Numbered from the stretch's first letter, positions 19,802 through 28,530 are shown. The stretch: 64,000 bases of DNA from Arthrobacter yangruifuii (GCF_009192775.1 NZ_VTFX01000002.1:61866-125865); one strand, 5' to 3'. Numbers and translations: made by a program. The notes: generated by a model from the letters alone, not told the origin.

Positions 19802-20122
19802 ATGAGCGCCGAAGACCTTGAGAACTATGAAACGGACATGGAGCTCCAGCTGTACCGGGAGTACCGCGACGTTGTAGGCCTCTTCAGCTATGTGGTGGAA
19901 ACGGAACGGCGTTTCTACCTGGCCAACCATGTGGATCTGCAGGCACGGTCCGCCGACGGCGAGATCTACTTCGACCTCACCCTGCAGGACGCCTGGGTCT
20001 GGGACGTCTACCGGTCCGCCCGGTTCGTCAAAAGCGTGCGGGTGATCACGTTCAAGGACGTCAACGTTGAGGAATTGACCCCCAACGATGACCTCACCCT
20101 GCCCAAGCCGGACGAACTGTAG
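19802..20122 (+). CDS. DUF2469 family protein
   Basis: A 106-residue acidic protein of the actinobacterial DUF2469 family, which lies after rnhB in many genomes. Recognisable stretches are ENYETDMELQLYREYRDVV, FSYVVETERRFYLAN and DAWVWDVYR. No function is established. ATG 19802 has ATAGGA before it; the in-frame ATG at 19784 overlaps rnhB and is less likely. It ends 3 bp from the convergent GNAT gene, with no terminator between them. Confidence 0.9.
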   Translation: MSAEDLENYETDMELQLYREYRDVVGLFSYVVETERRFYLANHVDLQARSADGEIYFDLTLQDAWVWDVYRSARFVKSVRVITFKDVNVEELTPNDDLTLPKPDEL

Positions 20123-20125
20123 CGT

Positions 20126-20716
20126 TTATTCCGTGGTCCCGGGGACGGCAGGAAGCCGCCGGGCGGCGTCCGCCCAGCTGAGCGCGGGCTCCTGCGGATC
20201 ACCGCTGGCCAGACTGGAGATCCAGCCTTCCACCATCTCTCCCCGGTGGTTCAGCAGGTAGGGAACGGCGATGGGCTGCGGGAACCCGCAGCGCCAGACC
20301 GCCTTATAACTGGCGACGTTGCCGGCGTTTGCCGTCCAGGTCACCACGCTCCAGTCCAGCACCCCGAAGGCATGGTTTACTGCCAGCCGGACGGCGCGCG
20401 ACATCAGGGCCCGGCCGCGGAATTCCGGTGAGACAACGAACCCCAGGGAGCCCGAGGCTGCGCCTTGGAAGCGCAGGTCAATGGTTCCCGCATAGCTGCC
20501 GTCGACGTCGAGGGCCCAGGACACCGTGTTGTCCTGCGGGACCGAAATGATCTCCAGATACTCCCGTGCCATTTCCGGGGTGTAATCCAGCGGAACGGTG
20601 GTCCACCGAACGGACAACGGATCCACGCAGCGCGCATGTACGGCGTCAAGGTCAGCCATCGTGTGCGGTCGAAGCAGGAGCGTATCGTCGCGTAGCACCG
20701 GAATCTCAAAAGCCAT
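20126..20716 (-). CDS. GNAT acetyltransferase, RimJ/RimL type
   Basis: A 196-residue N-acetyltransferase of the RimJ/RimL group, which acetylates protein N-termini or small amines. Typical segments are LRDDTLLLRPHTMADLDAV, GSLGFVVSPEFRGRALMSRAV and the motif VVTWTANAGNVASYKAVWRCGF. I chose the ATG at 20716; the open frame continues to 20911 but overlaps the divergent 2H gene and is Arg/Pro-rich like non-coding frames. The substrate is unknown. Confidence 0.85.
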   Translation of the reverse strand: MAFEIPVLRDDTLLLRPHTMADLDAVHARCVDPLSVRWTTVPLDYTPEMAREYLEIISVPQDNTVSWALDVDGSYAGTIDLRFQGAASGSLGFVVSPEFRGRALMSRAVRLAVNHAFGVLDWSVVTWTANAGNVASYKAVWRCGFPQPIAVPYLLNHRGEMVEGWISSLASGDPQEPALSWADAARRLPAVPGTTE

Positions 20717-20757
20717 GCGGAACAGCCTAGCCGACGGTGCCCGCCTAGACTTTTCCC

Positions 20758-21351
20758 ATGCCTGAATCCGATCCGCCGGGTTTTGACGCCAATCTCCGGC
20801 TCTATGCCCAGATGAAGCCCGACGGCGCGTCGCTGGCTCACCTGGTGTCCCTGCAGGGGGTACTGCCCTCCGGCGGCCGGCTGGTCCCGCGCCGGCAGCT
20901 GCACGGAACACTGATCCATTTTGGAAAAGTGAGGGATGTGTATTGGGTCATTCGTGAAGAAACGGGCATTTCCCGCGCCGCCTACGAATCTCTCCTCGGC
21001 GGATACATTGCCCGGACGGAGGCGCTGCTGCCGTCGTCGTCGTCCTTCCGGCTCGAACCGGCCGGACTGGCGGGGTTCGGTGCGCGGGGATCGACCCTGG
21101 TGGTGGAATACCAACCGACGGCGGAACTCACAACCCTGCACGGGCAGCTGTTCACGGTGCTGGTGGACTTCCTGACTGCGTGCGGCGTGTCCGATACGGC
21201 CGCCTTCATGGCGGCCGATCCGAACTTTATGTTTGCCTCAACACTGCGGCCGCACATCACCCTGGCCCGGGGATACTCCGGCCCCCTGCCGGCGCTGCGG
21301 CTGGAACCGGTGAGGTTGATACCGATGCCGGTGGTGTACCCCGGACACTGA
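20758..21351 (+). CDS. 2H phosphoesterase-like protein
   Basis: A 197-residue protein with the two HxT motifs of the 2H phosphoesterase / 2'-5' RNA ligase superfamily: His49-Thr51 (LHGTLIHFG) and His166-Thr168 (LRPHITLARG), about 115 residues apart. Members hydrolyse cyclic or 2'-5' phosphodiesters; the substrate here is unknown. It diverges from the GNAT gene with a 41-bp gap. The final codons form the left arm of a terminator hairpin whose loop contains the TGA stop. Confidence 0.8.
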   Translation: MPESDPPGFDANLRLYAQMKPDGASLAHLVSLQGVLPSGGRLVPRRQLHGTLIHFGKVRDVYWVIREETGISRAAYESLLGGYIARTEALLPSSSSFRLEPAGLAGFGARGSTLVVEYQPTAELTTLHGQLFTVLVDFLTACGVSDTAAFMAADPNFMFASTLRPHITLARGYSGPLPALRLEPVRLIPMPVVYPGH

Positions 21352-21369
21352 AGCTGTCCGGGGTACACC
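21333..21369. terminator. Bidirectional terminator overlapping a stop codon
   Basis: A 15-bp perfect stem (21333-21347 with 21355-21369) and a 7-nt loop containing the 2H gene's TGA. It sits 14 bp from the stop of the convergent surface-protein gene. Confidence 0.7.
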
Positions 21370-21382
21370 GGCCGGTTAGGGC

Positions 21383-22444
21383 CTAGGCCTTCCTGCGGCG
21401 GGCCATCACCACCAGCGTCGCTCCGAGAGCGAGGATAGCGGCTCCGGCTACGGCAAGCCAGGTGCCGCCGGCGCCCGTGTGGGCAAGCCCCGCATCAGGT
21501 ACGCGGGGGTTCGCATTGGCGGCAGCGGGGGGAGTGGTGTCCGTTCCCGCCGGCAGCAATGCTGCCACCGGGGTGCTGGACGGAGCGGACGGGGTGGACG
21601 GCGGGGTGACTGCTGCCACCGGGGTGCCGGGCGTGGTCGACGGGGTCGGGTCCGTGACGGGCTTTTCGGACGGCTTGTCCGTGGGGTTCTCCGAGGGCTT
21701 CTCGGACGGGGTGTCTGAGGGCTTGTCAGACGGCTTCTCGGACGGGGTGTCCGAGGGCTTCTCGGACGGCTTCTCCGACGGGGTGTCGGTGGGCTTCTCC
21801 GACGGCTTGTCAGACGGCTTGTCCGACGGGGTGTCCGAGGGCTTGTCAGACGGCTTTTCTGACGGCTTGTCCGAGGGCTTGTCAGAAGGCTTGTCCGTGG
21901 GTTTTTCGGACGGGGTATCCGTCGGTGTGGGCTCCGGGGTGGGATTCTCCGTGGGCTTTTCCGACGGGGTGTCGCACTCCGGGACCGTCATCAGCTCAGC
22001 AAGTTCCTGATGCTTGTTGTCCTTCAACGTGGGATCCCCGGGGAAGCTGGAATCCGGGTAGCGGAGTGTCTTCGGCCACTCGTACGTCCCCTTGAACTCG
22101 AGTACGTCCTGCTGGATTGCCCAGCCGGTTCCGCACACTTCGGAAGGCACCAGTGCTGAGACATCGGTGAACCACTCGTGGCCCGGCTGCTTGGCCAGGA
22201 AGTTCTGCTCCCCGGAGTTCTCCCAGGCGGCAGGCTTCTCGGGGTCCAGCTTCTGGTACAGGTAGACCCCTGTTTCGGTCACGGACGTATCCGACGAGGG
22301 AGAATGGGCCGGCTCCGTGGTCAAAGGACCTCCGGTCGCTGGCATGGCGGTGGCCAGAGCAGGCCCGCCGGTGGCAATCGACAGCCCTGCAATGGCTGCA
22401 AATCCGGCCACGAGAGCAGGTGTATTTCTCTTGCGGTTTCGCAT
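21383..22444 (-). CDS. Repeat-rich LAHTG cell-wall surface protein
   Basis: A 353-residue surface protein. A signal peptide (basic RNRKRN, hydrophobic core, cleavage near ALATAM) is followed by a globular part to about residue 155 with two cysteines and several tryptophans. A long Pro/Ser/Lys/Asp/Glu tetrapeptide stalk follows at about 155-265, then a Thr/Pro-rich linker. The C-terminal sorting signal has LAHTG at 320-324, a hydrophobic helix and the tail RRRKA. LAxTG signals are used by class E-type sortases in actinobacteria. ATG 22444 has AAAGGAAA upstream. The globular part is not recognised. No sortase is adjacent; the one at 59.8 kb is class F. Confidence 0.85.
   Translation of the reverse strand: MRNRKRNTPALVAGFAAIAGLSIATGGPALATAMPATGGPLTTEPAHSPSSDTSVTETGVYLYQKLDPEKPAAWENSGEQNFLAKQPGHEWFTDVSALVPSEVCGTGWAIQQDVLEFKGTYEWPKTLRYPDSSFPGDPTLKDNKHQELAELMTVPECDTPSEKPTENPTPEPTPTDTPSEKPTDKPSDKPSDKPSEKPSDKPSDTPSDKPSDKPSEKPTDTPSEKPSEKPSDTPSEKPSDKPSDTPSEKPSENPTDKPSEKPVTDPTPSTTPGTPVAAVTPPSTPSAPSSTPVAALLPAGTDTTPPAAANANPRVPDAGLAHTGAGGTWLAVAGAAILALGATLVVMARRRKA
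21660..21970 (-). repeat. In-frame 12-bp coding repeat (PSEK/PSDK/PSDT stalk)
   Basis: About 25 imperfect copies of a 12-bp unit encoding P-S/T-E/D-K/T within the surface protein. Near-identical codons suggest slippage or recombination, so copy number may vary between strains. Confidence 0.85.
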
Positions 22445-22672
22445 GATTTCCTTTTGTGGATCGAATTACTCGTTTGCGTCGCTATCCTTGCGGGGGTATC
22501 TCAGTGTTTCCTTCAGGAATTACGCAGGCTCCGAGCAAGAACCGCGCAAAAATCGCATCCGCCCACCTTCTTAACCTCGACATACAGGGACCTGTGTGTT
22601 TGAACGGCGGGTTCTCCACAGCAGGAACACCCTGTCCTGCCGCACGCCCGGTCCGGAGGACAGGGTGGATGC

Positions 22673-23032
22673 ATGATGAGAGCCAAAGACATCCTGGGCA
22701 GCCGCGGCGAGGAACTGGCCGCGCAGTACCTGACCAACGCCGGGTTACGCATCATCGACCGCAACTGGAGGTGCCCCGAGGGTGAAATCGACATAGTCGC
22801 GGTGGATGGGGCAACCCTCGTGGTTGTCGAGGTGAAGACGCGCTCATCCCTGGACTTCGGCCACCCTTTTGAAGCGATCAGTGACGCGAAGCTGGCACGC
22901 CTGCATTTGCTCGCCGGCGCCTGGGCACGCGCGCACAGCCGCTATTTCACCCACCGCAGGATTGACGCCGTCTCCGTTCTGGACAATGGACAGACCAGGC
23001 CGGAGGTGGAGCACCTGCGGGGCATCGGCTGA
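22673..23032 (+). CDS. yraN: YraN/UPF0102 family nuclease-like protein
   Basis: A 119-residue UPF0102 protein with a restriction-endonuclease-like core: GEIDIVAVDGATLVVVEVKTRS contains the D...E-x-K metal-binding pattern. It conventionally precedes comM and dprA, as here. Cellular role is unproven; a DNA-processing link is inferred from the fold and neighbours. ATG 22673 and ATG 22676 are equivalent starts. GGAGGA at 22655 is rather far upstream and a closer AGGGTGG is at 22662. Confidence 0.9.
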   Translation: MMRAKDILGSRGEELAAQYLTNAGLRIIDRNWRCPEGEIDIVAVDGATLVVVEVKTRSSLDFGHPFEAISDAKLARLHLLAGAWARAHSRYFTHRRIDAVSVLDNGQTRPEVEHLRGIG

Positions 23033-23129
23033 TTTCGCCTGCAGATGGATATCGCCTCCGTGCTGCCGAGAGGGCGGGAACTCGTCCATGCCTGTCGTAG
23101 CATGGACGAAAACCAATGGGGGACTCTCA

Positions 23130-23810
23130 GTGCAAGATGGAGTGGAAACACCGGCAACGCCAATCGGGTCCCTTGAACCGGTGGTCTTTCCCATTCCCCG
23201 GTGGACCGTGTTTGCCCTGGCTGCCGGCTGCCTGGCTTTCGTCCTGCTGGGACTTTTCATCATCGATATCGCCGGGTCCAACTTCGGAAAAACCGTTGGA
23301 GCGATCTCCATTGTCTTTTTCGGAGCGGGCGGAGGGTTCGCCGTCCTGCGAATGCTGCGCGTACCGGTTGTCCTCACCTTGTCCGAAGAAGGCATTCTGG
23401 TGCAGGCCGGCGGGTTCATTCCATGGGACGACGTGGAGGAAATCGGGATCGGGCGAACCGGCGCCGGGCCCGCGGGACCAAAGATTATCGGGATCCGCCT
23501 GAAATCCAGCGAACGTTACATCGCATCGTTCACGCCGGAAGAGCAACGGTTGATGCGCGGAACCGCCAGAGCGGGCCGGGTTGCAGGCGCAGCTTTGCGG
23601 AACGCACCCATGCGATCAACCCGACGGGGTGCCAGGCAACTGGGATCCCTCCCGCAGCGGGATCCCGCGGCAATGGTGCAATGGGTCCGGAACGTCTCGG
23701 GATGGGACGTGACCCTTTCGCCGCTTGTTTTTGGGCGGCCCAGTGCAGGAGTCATACGCGACATCGAAACCTACCACCAGGCCGTTAGGAAACGTCGGCG
23801 ACGTTTCTAG
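23130..23810 (+). CDS. Two-helix membrane protein, STM3941-like
   Basis: A 226-residue membrane protein. Two helices lie at about residues 24-46 and 53-75, followed by a PH-like beta-rich domain (LTLSEEGILVQAGGFIPWDDVEEI), the pattern of STM3941-type proteins of unknown function. The C-terminal half is basic and ends RRRRF. The GTG start has GGGGGA six bases upstream; a longer frame through yraN is non-coding. It lies between yraN and comM, an insertion into an otherwise conserved order. Function is not known. Confidence 0.65.
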   Translation: MQDGVETPATPIGSLEPVVFPIPRWTVFALAAGCLAFVLLGLFIIDIAGSNFGKTVGAISIVFFGAGGGFAVLRMLRVPVVLTLSEEGILVQAGGFIPWDDVEEIGIGRTGAGPAGPKIIGIRLKSSERYIASFTPEEQRLMRGTARAGRVAGAALRNAPMRSTRRGARQLGSLPQRDPAAMVQWVRNVSGWDVTLSPLVFGRPSAGVIRDIETYHQAVRKRRRRF

Positions 23811-23924
23811 GGGCCTTTTCCACTCTTCCTCCCCAACCCCGATCCGCCGCCCGGGCGGGGCTCCGTGTCTACATCGGAGGACGGGAACTGCCCGGACCAC
23901 TCGCTCCGGGAACAGTCTGGAGGC

Positions 23925-23996
23925 ATGGAAACCAACTACACCCCCGGCACCCCACGGGGCCGCGCCGCGGTCGCTGAACACTGGGTAAGGCCGTGA
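23925..23996 (+). CDS. Short upstream ORF overlapping the comM start (putative)
   Basis: A 23-codon ATG frame whose TGA overlaps the comM GTG (GTGA), with GGAGG unusually close to its ATG. It could couple comM translation or may be a chance frame. The encoded peptide is not recognised. Confidence 0.25.
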   Translation: METNYTPGTPRGRAAVAEHWVRP

Positions 23997-25540
23997 GCCT
24001 GGGCAGGACCTATGGAGTAGGTCTGGTGGGGCTCCAGGGAAGAATAGTCGAAATCGAAGCGGACATCGGCCAGTCCCTGCCGTCCTTCGTTCTGCTGGGG
24101 CTGCCGGACGCCTCCCTGAACGAGGCCCGGGACCGGGTGAAGTCGGCGGCGAAAAACGCGGGGCTTCCCCTGAGCCGCCGGCGCATCACCGTGAATCTCA
24201 TGCCGGCAGACGTTCCTAAACACGGCTCCGGCTTCGATCTGGCCATAGCCGTCGCTGCACTTTGCGCCGGTGGTGTGCTGCGAAACCCGGGCCGGTGCAT
24301 CTTCCTCGCCGAACTTGGACTGGACAGCAGGCTCCGCCCGATCAGGGGCATACTCCCGGCAGTTATGGCCGCGGTTGCCGCCGGGTACAGCAACTTTGCC
24401 GTGGCGGCGGAGAACGCCGAGGAAGCTGCCCTGGTCCCTGCAGCCCACGTGCGCGGATACTCCTGCCTGGCCGAGGTGGCAGCCGATCTTGGTGCCGACC
24501 CCGGGCAGCTGAACTTTCCGTTGCCGGTTGCCCGGACCGGTCAGGAACCGGATCCGGAGGAGGGCGCGGCAGACGTCCGGTTTCCCGATCTCGCCGACGT
24601 AGCGGGTCAGGCCGAGGCCCGGTTCGCTGTCGAAGTGGCCGCTGCGGGAGCACACCATCTGTTGATGACAGGCCCGCCGGGGGCCGGAAAGACCATGCTG
24701 GCTGAGCGGCTGCCCGGCATCCTGCCGGATCTTTCCAATGACCAGGCCATGGAGGTCACAGCCATCCATTCCCTGGCCTGGCAGGGACGGCCGTGCCGGC
24801 AGCTGCTGCGCAGGCCGCCCTTCGAAAGTCCGCACCACACCGCATCCACGGCAGCGGTAATCGGTGGCGGTTCGGGTATTCCCCGTCCCGGCGCCGCATC
24901 CCGGGCGCACCGCGGCGTGCTGTTCCTTGACGAAGCGCCCGAGTATGAGCGGCGGGTTTTGGACGGCCTGCGGCAGCCCTTGGAAAGCGGCAGGCTGGTT
25001 CTCCACCGGGCCGCCGGAACTGCTGTATATCCGGCACGCTTCCAGTTGGTCTTGGCGGCGAACCCCTGCCCCTGCGGACTGGCCGCGGGTAAGGGGATTG
25101 AGTGCACCTGCACCCCGCAGCAGCGGCGCCGCTATTTCAGCCGGTTGTCCGGGCCGCTGCTGGACCGGGTGGATCTGCAGCTTTCCGTTCAACGGGTCTC
25201 CCTGGGCGACTATTTCGGTGGTCAGAGCACGGAGGCCAGCTCGGCCGTGGCGGCTCGGGTGCAGGAGGCCCGGAGGCTGCAGCGCGTGAGGTTGGGTCCA
25301 CTCGGCTGCGAAACGAATGCCGAGGTTCCCGGTACCCTGCTCCGGAACAGCCTGCGGCCGCCGGTCGGGGCAACAGCGGCACTGGACCGGGCGATGGAAC
25401 GGCAGCTGTTGACGGCCCGGGGTTACGACAGGGTGCTGCGGGTGGCCTGGACCGTCGCCGATCTCGGCGGACACGGAACACCGGACGCCGACGACGTCGG
25501 GCAGGCCCTGGCCTTCCGCCGGCAGGGGGCGGCAGCATGA
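23993..25540 (+). CDS. comM: ComM/YifB family Mg-chelatase-like AAA+ ATPase
   Basis: A 515-residue AAA+ helicase-like protein. ComM supports branch migration during natural transformation in proteobacteria; actinobacterial roles are less clear. The N-terminal ChlI-like domain starts with the family signature GLVGLQGRIVEIEADI and LGLPDASLNEARDRVK. The Walker A GPPGAGKT is at 227-234, Walker B LFLDEAPEY, and the C-terminal sensor part follows NPCPCG with a Cys cluster. The stop overlaps dprA as ATGA. Confidence 0.94.
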   Translation: MSLGRTYGVGLVGLQGRIVEIEADIGQSLPSFVLLGLPDASLNEARDRVKSAAKNAGLPLSRRRITVNLMPADVPKHGSGFDLAIAVAALCAGGVLRNPGRCIFLAELGLDSRLRPIRGILPAVMAAVAAGYSNFAVAAENAEEAALVPAAHVRGYSCLAEVAADLGADPGQLNFPLPVARTGQEPDPEEGAADVRFPDLADVAGQAEARFAVEVAAAGAHHLLMTGPPGAGKTMLAERLPGILPDLSNDQAMEVTAIHSLAWQGRPCRQLLRRPPFESPHHTASTAAVIGGGSGIPRPGAASRAHRGVLFLDEAPEYERRVLDGLRQPLESGRLVLHRAAGTAVYPARFQLVLAANPCPCGLAAGKGIECTCTPQQRRRYFSRLSGPLLDRVDLQLSVQRVSLGDYFGGQSTEASSAVAARVQEARRLQRVRLGPLGCETNAEVPGTLLRNSLRPPVGATAALDRAMERQLLTARGYDRVLRVAWTVADLGGHGTPDADDVGQALAFRRQGAAA

Positions 25541-26799
25541 GCGTCGACGCGGTGCTCACGGCACGCGCTGCACTATCCAGGCTGTTCGAACCCTCGGACA
25601 TGGTAGGCCTGGCTCTCGTGGCGGCCGCCGGTCCGGAACAGGCCCTGCGGATCGCCACCGGGCAACAAGCGGCACCGCCGGCAGTGGCGGCCGAAACAGC
25701 CGGATACCTGTCTTCCGGCGGCAGCCGGGGAACCGCCCTCGCAGAGGGGCTCCAGCGGTGGGCGCCCAGGATTCCGGACCTGGCTCCGGGCCGGGACCTG
25801 GACGCCATACGGCGGCTGGGCGGGGAACTTCTTGTCCCCGAGGATTCCCGCTGGCCGGAGTCGCTGCGCCACTTGGACCTGGGCATGCCGCTGTGCCTGT
25901 GGGTGCGGGGCAATCTGACCCGGGGTCTTCCGGTCCTGGAACGGACCGTGGCAGTGGTTGGCTCCCGGGATTCCACCGGATACGGCGTATCCATAGCGGG
26001 GGACATTTGCGCGGGGCTGGCCGGCCGCGGATACACCGTCGTCTCCGGGGGAGCCTATGGAATTGACGCCCAGGCGCACCGCGCCGCACTCGCGTCGGCA
26101 TCCGCCGGCACCACGGCCACCATAGCGGTCATGGCGTGCGGAGCGGACCGGTATTACCCGGCCGGCAATGAGGATCTGCTGCGCACGGTCGCTGCCCGCG
26201 GACTGCTGCTGTCCGAGGTTCCGCCCGGCTCGGCACCCACCCGCTGGAGGTTCCTCCAACGCAACCGGATCATTGCCGCACTGAGCGCCGTCACAGTGGT
26301 GGTCGAGGCACGGTGGCGTTCCGGAGCCCTGAACACTGCCCATCATGCCGCGGAGCTGGGGAGGGCAGTCGGTGCCGTGCCGGGCTCGGTATATTCCGCC
26401 AACTCCGCCGGGTGCCACCGCCTGCTGCGTGACGGGAGTGCGGTCTGCGTGACCGACGCACAGGAGATCGCCGAACTGGCCGGGCCGCTGGAAACCCCTG
26501 TGACGGATACCGCGGCCACCGACGGTGAACGTCCTGCGCGCCCGGGCGGTGCCGGTCCGGAGAAAGGCGGAGATCCCACCGGTAAGGGTTCAAACCATCG
26601 GGCAGTTCACGACGGACTAACCGTGGAGGACCTGCTCCTGCTGGATGCACTGCCCGTCCGCAGCGGAACCACCGTGGGCAAGCTGGCCACCGTCGCGGGC
26701 CTGTCCCCTCCGGGGGTACGTGCCGGGCTGGCCCGGCTGGAACTCGAAGGCCTGGCAGTACGGTCCGGCGCGGACCTATGGCGCCGCGGCCGCCACTAA
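25537..26799 (+). CDS. dprA: DNA-processing protein DprA
   Basis: DprA loads RecA on incoming single-stranded DNA during transformation. The 420-residue product has a helical N-terminus, the Rossmann-like DNA-binding core (VAVVGSRDSTGYG, VSGGAYGIDAQAHRAAL, RWRFLQRNRIIAALS, VVVEARWRSGALNTAHHA) and a C-terminal winged-helix-like region. ATG 25537 overlaps the comM stop; a longer open frame from 25102 is antiphase inside comM. yraN-comM-dprA is a conserved set. No competence pilus genes are in the window, so transformability cannot be judged. Confidence 0.94.
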   Translation: MSVDAVLTARAALSRLFEPSDMVGLALVAAAGPEQALRIATGQQAAPPAVAAETAGYLSSGGSRGTALAEGLQRWAPRIPDLAPGRDLDAIRRLGGELLVPEDSRWPESLRHLDLGMPLCLWVRGNLTRGLPVLERTVAVVGSRDSTGYGVSIAGDICAGLAGRGYTVVSGGAYGIDAQAHRAALASASAGTTATIAVMACGADRYYPAGNEDLLRTVAARGLLLSEVPPGSAPTRWRFLQRNRIIAALSAVTVVVEARWRSGALNTAHHAAELGRAVGAVPGSVYSANSAGCHRLLRDGSAVCVTDAQEIAELAGPLETPVTDTAATDGERPARPGGAGPEKGGDPTGKGSNHRAVHDGLTVEDLLLLDALPVRSGTTVGKLATVAGLSPPGVRAGLARLELEGLAVRSGADLWRRGRH

Positions 26800-26851
26800 C
26801 TGAACCGGACCTGCATCTTCTGCTTCACCGTCTAGGAAGGGAAACACCATC

Positions 26852-27379
26852 ATGATTACCCATAAATCCGTTACCTCCCCGATAGGAATGCTCACCCTCA
26901 CGGCCCTGGACGGTGTCCTGGCCTCGGTCCGGCTCGGGCCGCCGCCCGCATCCGCCGGGGGAGGGCCGCCGTACGGGCTGGCGGCGGAGGATGGCTTTGA
27001 AGATGTCGAGCGGCAGCTGTCGGAGTACTTTGAGGGCACACGGTGCTGCTTCACCGTGGACACCAACCCGCTGGGCACCGAATTCCAGCGCAGGGTATGG
27101 GAGCAGGTCGCCTGCATCGGCTACGGCCGGACAGCGAGCTACAAGGAACTGGCGGTCCGGCTCGGGGATGCGGCCAAGGCCCGGAGCGTGGGTGCCGCGC
27201 TGGCCCACAACCCTCTGAACCTGATCGTTCCCACCCACCGCGTGGTCGGATCCAGGGGCGCCCTCACCGGATACTCAGGCGGGGTCGATGCCAAGCGGTA
27301 CCTGATCGAGCTGGAGCGGGCACCACAGACGGAGCAGCTGCGGCGGACCTGCCTGCCCGCCGACAGCGTGCCTGCTTGA
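26852..27379 (+). CDS. MGMT/Ogt homologue lacking the acceptor cysteine
   Basis: A 175-residue homologue of methylated-DNA-protein-cysteine methyltransferase with both N-terminal and DNA-binding domains. FQRRVWEQVACIGYGRTASYKELA, the arginine-finger region ARSVGAALAHNP and GYSGG are conserved. The active-site PCHRV is PTHRV: Thr128 (codon ACC at 27233-27235) replaces the alkyl-accepting Cys. TGC to ACC needs two base changes, so a read error is unlikely. It should not repair O6-alkylguanine by itself. It may instead bind and flag lesions like alkyltransferase-like (ATL) proteins, which carry Trp, Ser or Ala there. The AGGAAGGGAAA before the ATG is good. Confidence 0.88.
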   Translation: MITHKSVTSPIGMLTLTALDGVLASVRLGPPPASAGGGPPYGLAAEDGFEDVERQLSEYFEGTRCCFTVDTNPLGTEFQRRVWEQVACIGYGRTASYKELAVRLGDAAKARSVGAALAHNPLNLIVPTHRVVGSRGALTGYSGGVDAKRYLIELERAPQTEQLRRTCLPADSVPA

Positions 27380-27410
27380 ACGGCAGCCACAAAGAGAGAA
27401 CAGTGAAGAG

Positions 27411-28349
27411 GTGACATCAAAAGCAACAGGTACCCACTGGCCGGCGGAATTCCGATCCGCCCTCGAAGGGTTTTGCCGGTATTTGACGGCGGAGCGCGGC
27501 CGGTCTGAACATACGGTCCGCGCCTACGAGTCGGATGTGTCCAAACTGCTCGACTACGCCGCGGCCTCGGGTGCCGGCTCCCTCCAGGACCTGGACCTGG
27601 GTGTCCTGCGCGGCTGGCTGGGGGAACTGAGCTCGGGCGGACAGGCCCGCGCCACCCTGGCCCGCCGTGCGGCAACAGCCCGCAGCTTCAGTAACTGGGC
27701 GCTGCGTGAAGAGCTGATCAGCGAGAATCCGGCCCTGCGGCTCAAGGCACCCAAGAAGGAAAAGACGCTTCCCGGCGTGCTGCGCAGCAGCCAGCTGAAT
27801 GAGCTGTTCAAAACCCTGGAAGCAGCTGCCGCCGAGGGTGACCCCGTGGCCCTGCGGAACCGTGCCATGGTGGAACTGCTCTACGCCACGGGCATCCGGG
27901 TGGGGGAGCTCACCGGCCTGGACGTTGATGATCTCGACCCGGACCGCAGGACCCTGACCGTGCTGGGCAAAGGCAACAAGGAACGCACGGTGCCGTACGG
28001 ACTGCCGGCTGCACTCGCGGTGGATGACTGGCTGCGCCGCGGCCGCCCCGGTCTGGCCACAGGGGACAGCGGCCCCGCGTTGTTCCTCGGCAGGCGGGGC
28101 GGAAGGGTTAACCAGCGCCAGGTCCGCAGCGTCGTGGCCGGGCTTCTGGACACCGTGCCGGACACCGCTGCCACCGGACCGCATGCGCTCCGCCATTCCG
28201 CGGCGACCCACCTGCTCGACGGCGGAGCCGACCTGCGTGCCGTTCAGGAAATCCTGGGCCACTCGTCCTTGGCTACCACTCAGCTCTACACACACGTGTC
28301 CGTGGACAGGCTGCGCCAAAGCTACAGCCAGGCGCACCCGCGGGCATAA
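27411..28349 (+). CDS. xerC: Tyrosine recombinase XerC
   Basis: Site-specific tyrosine recombinase of the XerC type, expected to resolve chromosome dimers at dif with XerD. The 312-residue product has an N-terminal SAM-like domain (RYLTAERGRSEHTVRAYESDV) and the catalytic set Arg163, Lys188, His258, Arg261, His284 and Tyr293 (LATTQLYTHV). No att sites, excisionase or mobile cargo surround it, so a housekeeping role is more likely than a phage integrase. It starts with GTG 31 bp after the alkyltransferase homologue. Confidence 0.9.
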   Translation: MTSKATGTHWPAEFRSALEGFCRYLTAERGRSEHTVRAYESDVSKLLDYAAASGAGSLQDLDLGVLRGWLGELSSGGQARATLARRAATARSFSNWALREELISENPALRLKAPKKEKTLPGVLRSSQLNELFKTLEAAAAEGDPVALRNRAMVELLYATGIRVGELTGLDVDDLDPDRRTLTVLGKGNKERTVPYGLPAALAVDDWLRRGRPGLATGDSGPALFLGRRGGRVNQRQVRSVVAGLLDTVPDTAATGPHALRHSAATHLLDGGADLRAVQEILGHSSLATTQLYTHVSVDRLRQSYSQAHPRA

Positions 28350-28530
28350 CCTCCCGCCGCGGAACACCGGCCCTCCGGACGGCCACTCCCCGTCGAAGCA
28401 CCGCAAAAGGCTACATTGGCGCATCCGGGCAACTTGCGGCACAATGAGGGTCAGCGGACACATACGGCGCACAATCCGTCCATACAGCAAGGTCGTTGGG
28501 GAAGACGTACCTACAGCTATGGAGGATGGA

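Noticed and set aside
21660..21970. Regular short repeats considered as a CRISPR array or satellite
   Set aside because: The unit is 12 bp, continuous and in frame, encoding a Pro-Ser-Lys-Asp/Glu stalk; there are no unique spacers and no cas genes.
27411..28349. Tyrosine recombinase considered as the integrase of a genomic island
   Set aside because: XerC-like throughout, conserved neighbours on both sides, no att repeats, tRNA junction or foreign cargo.
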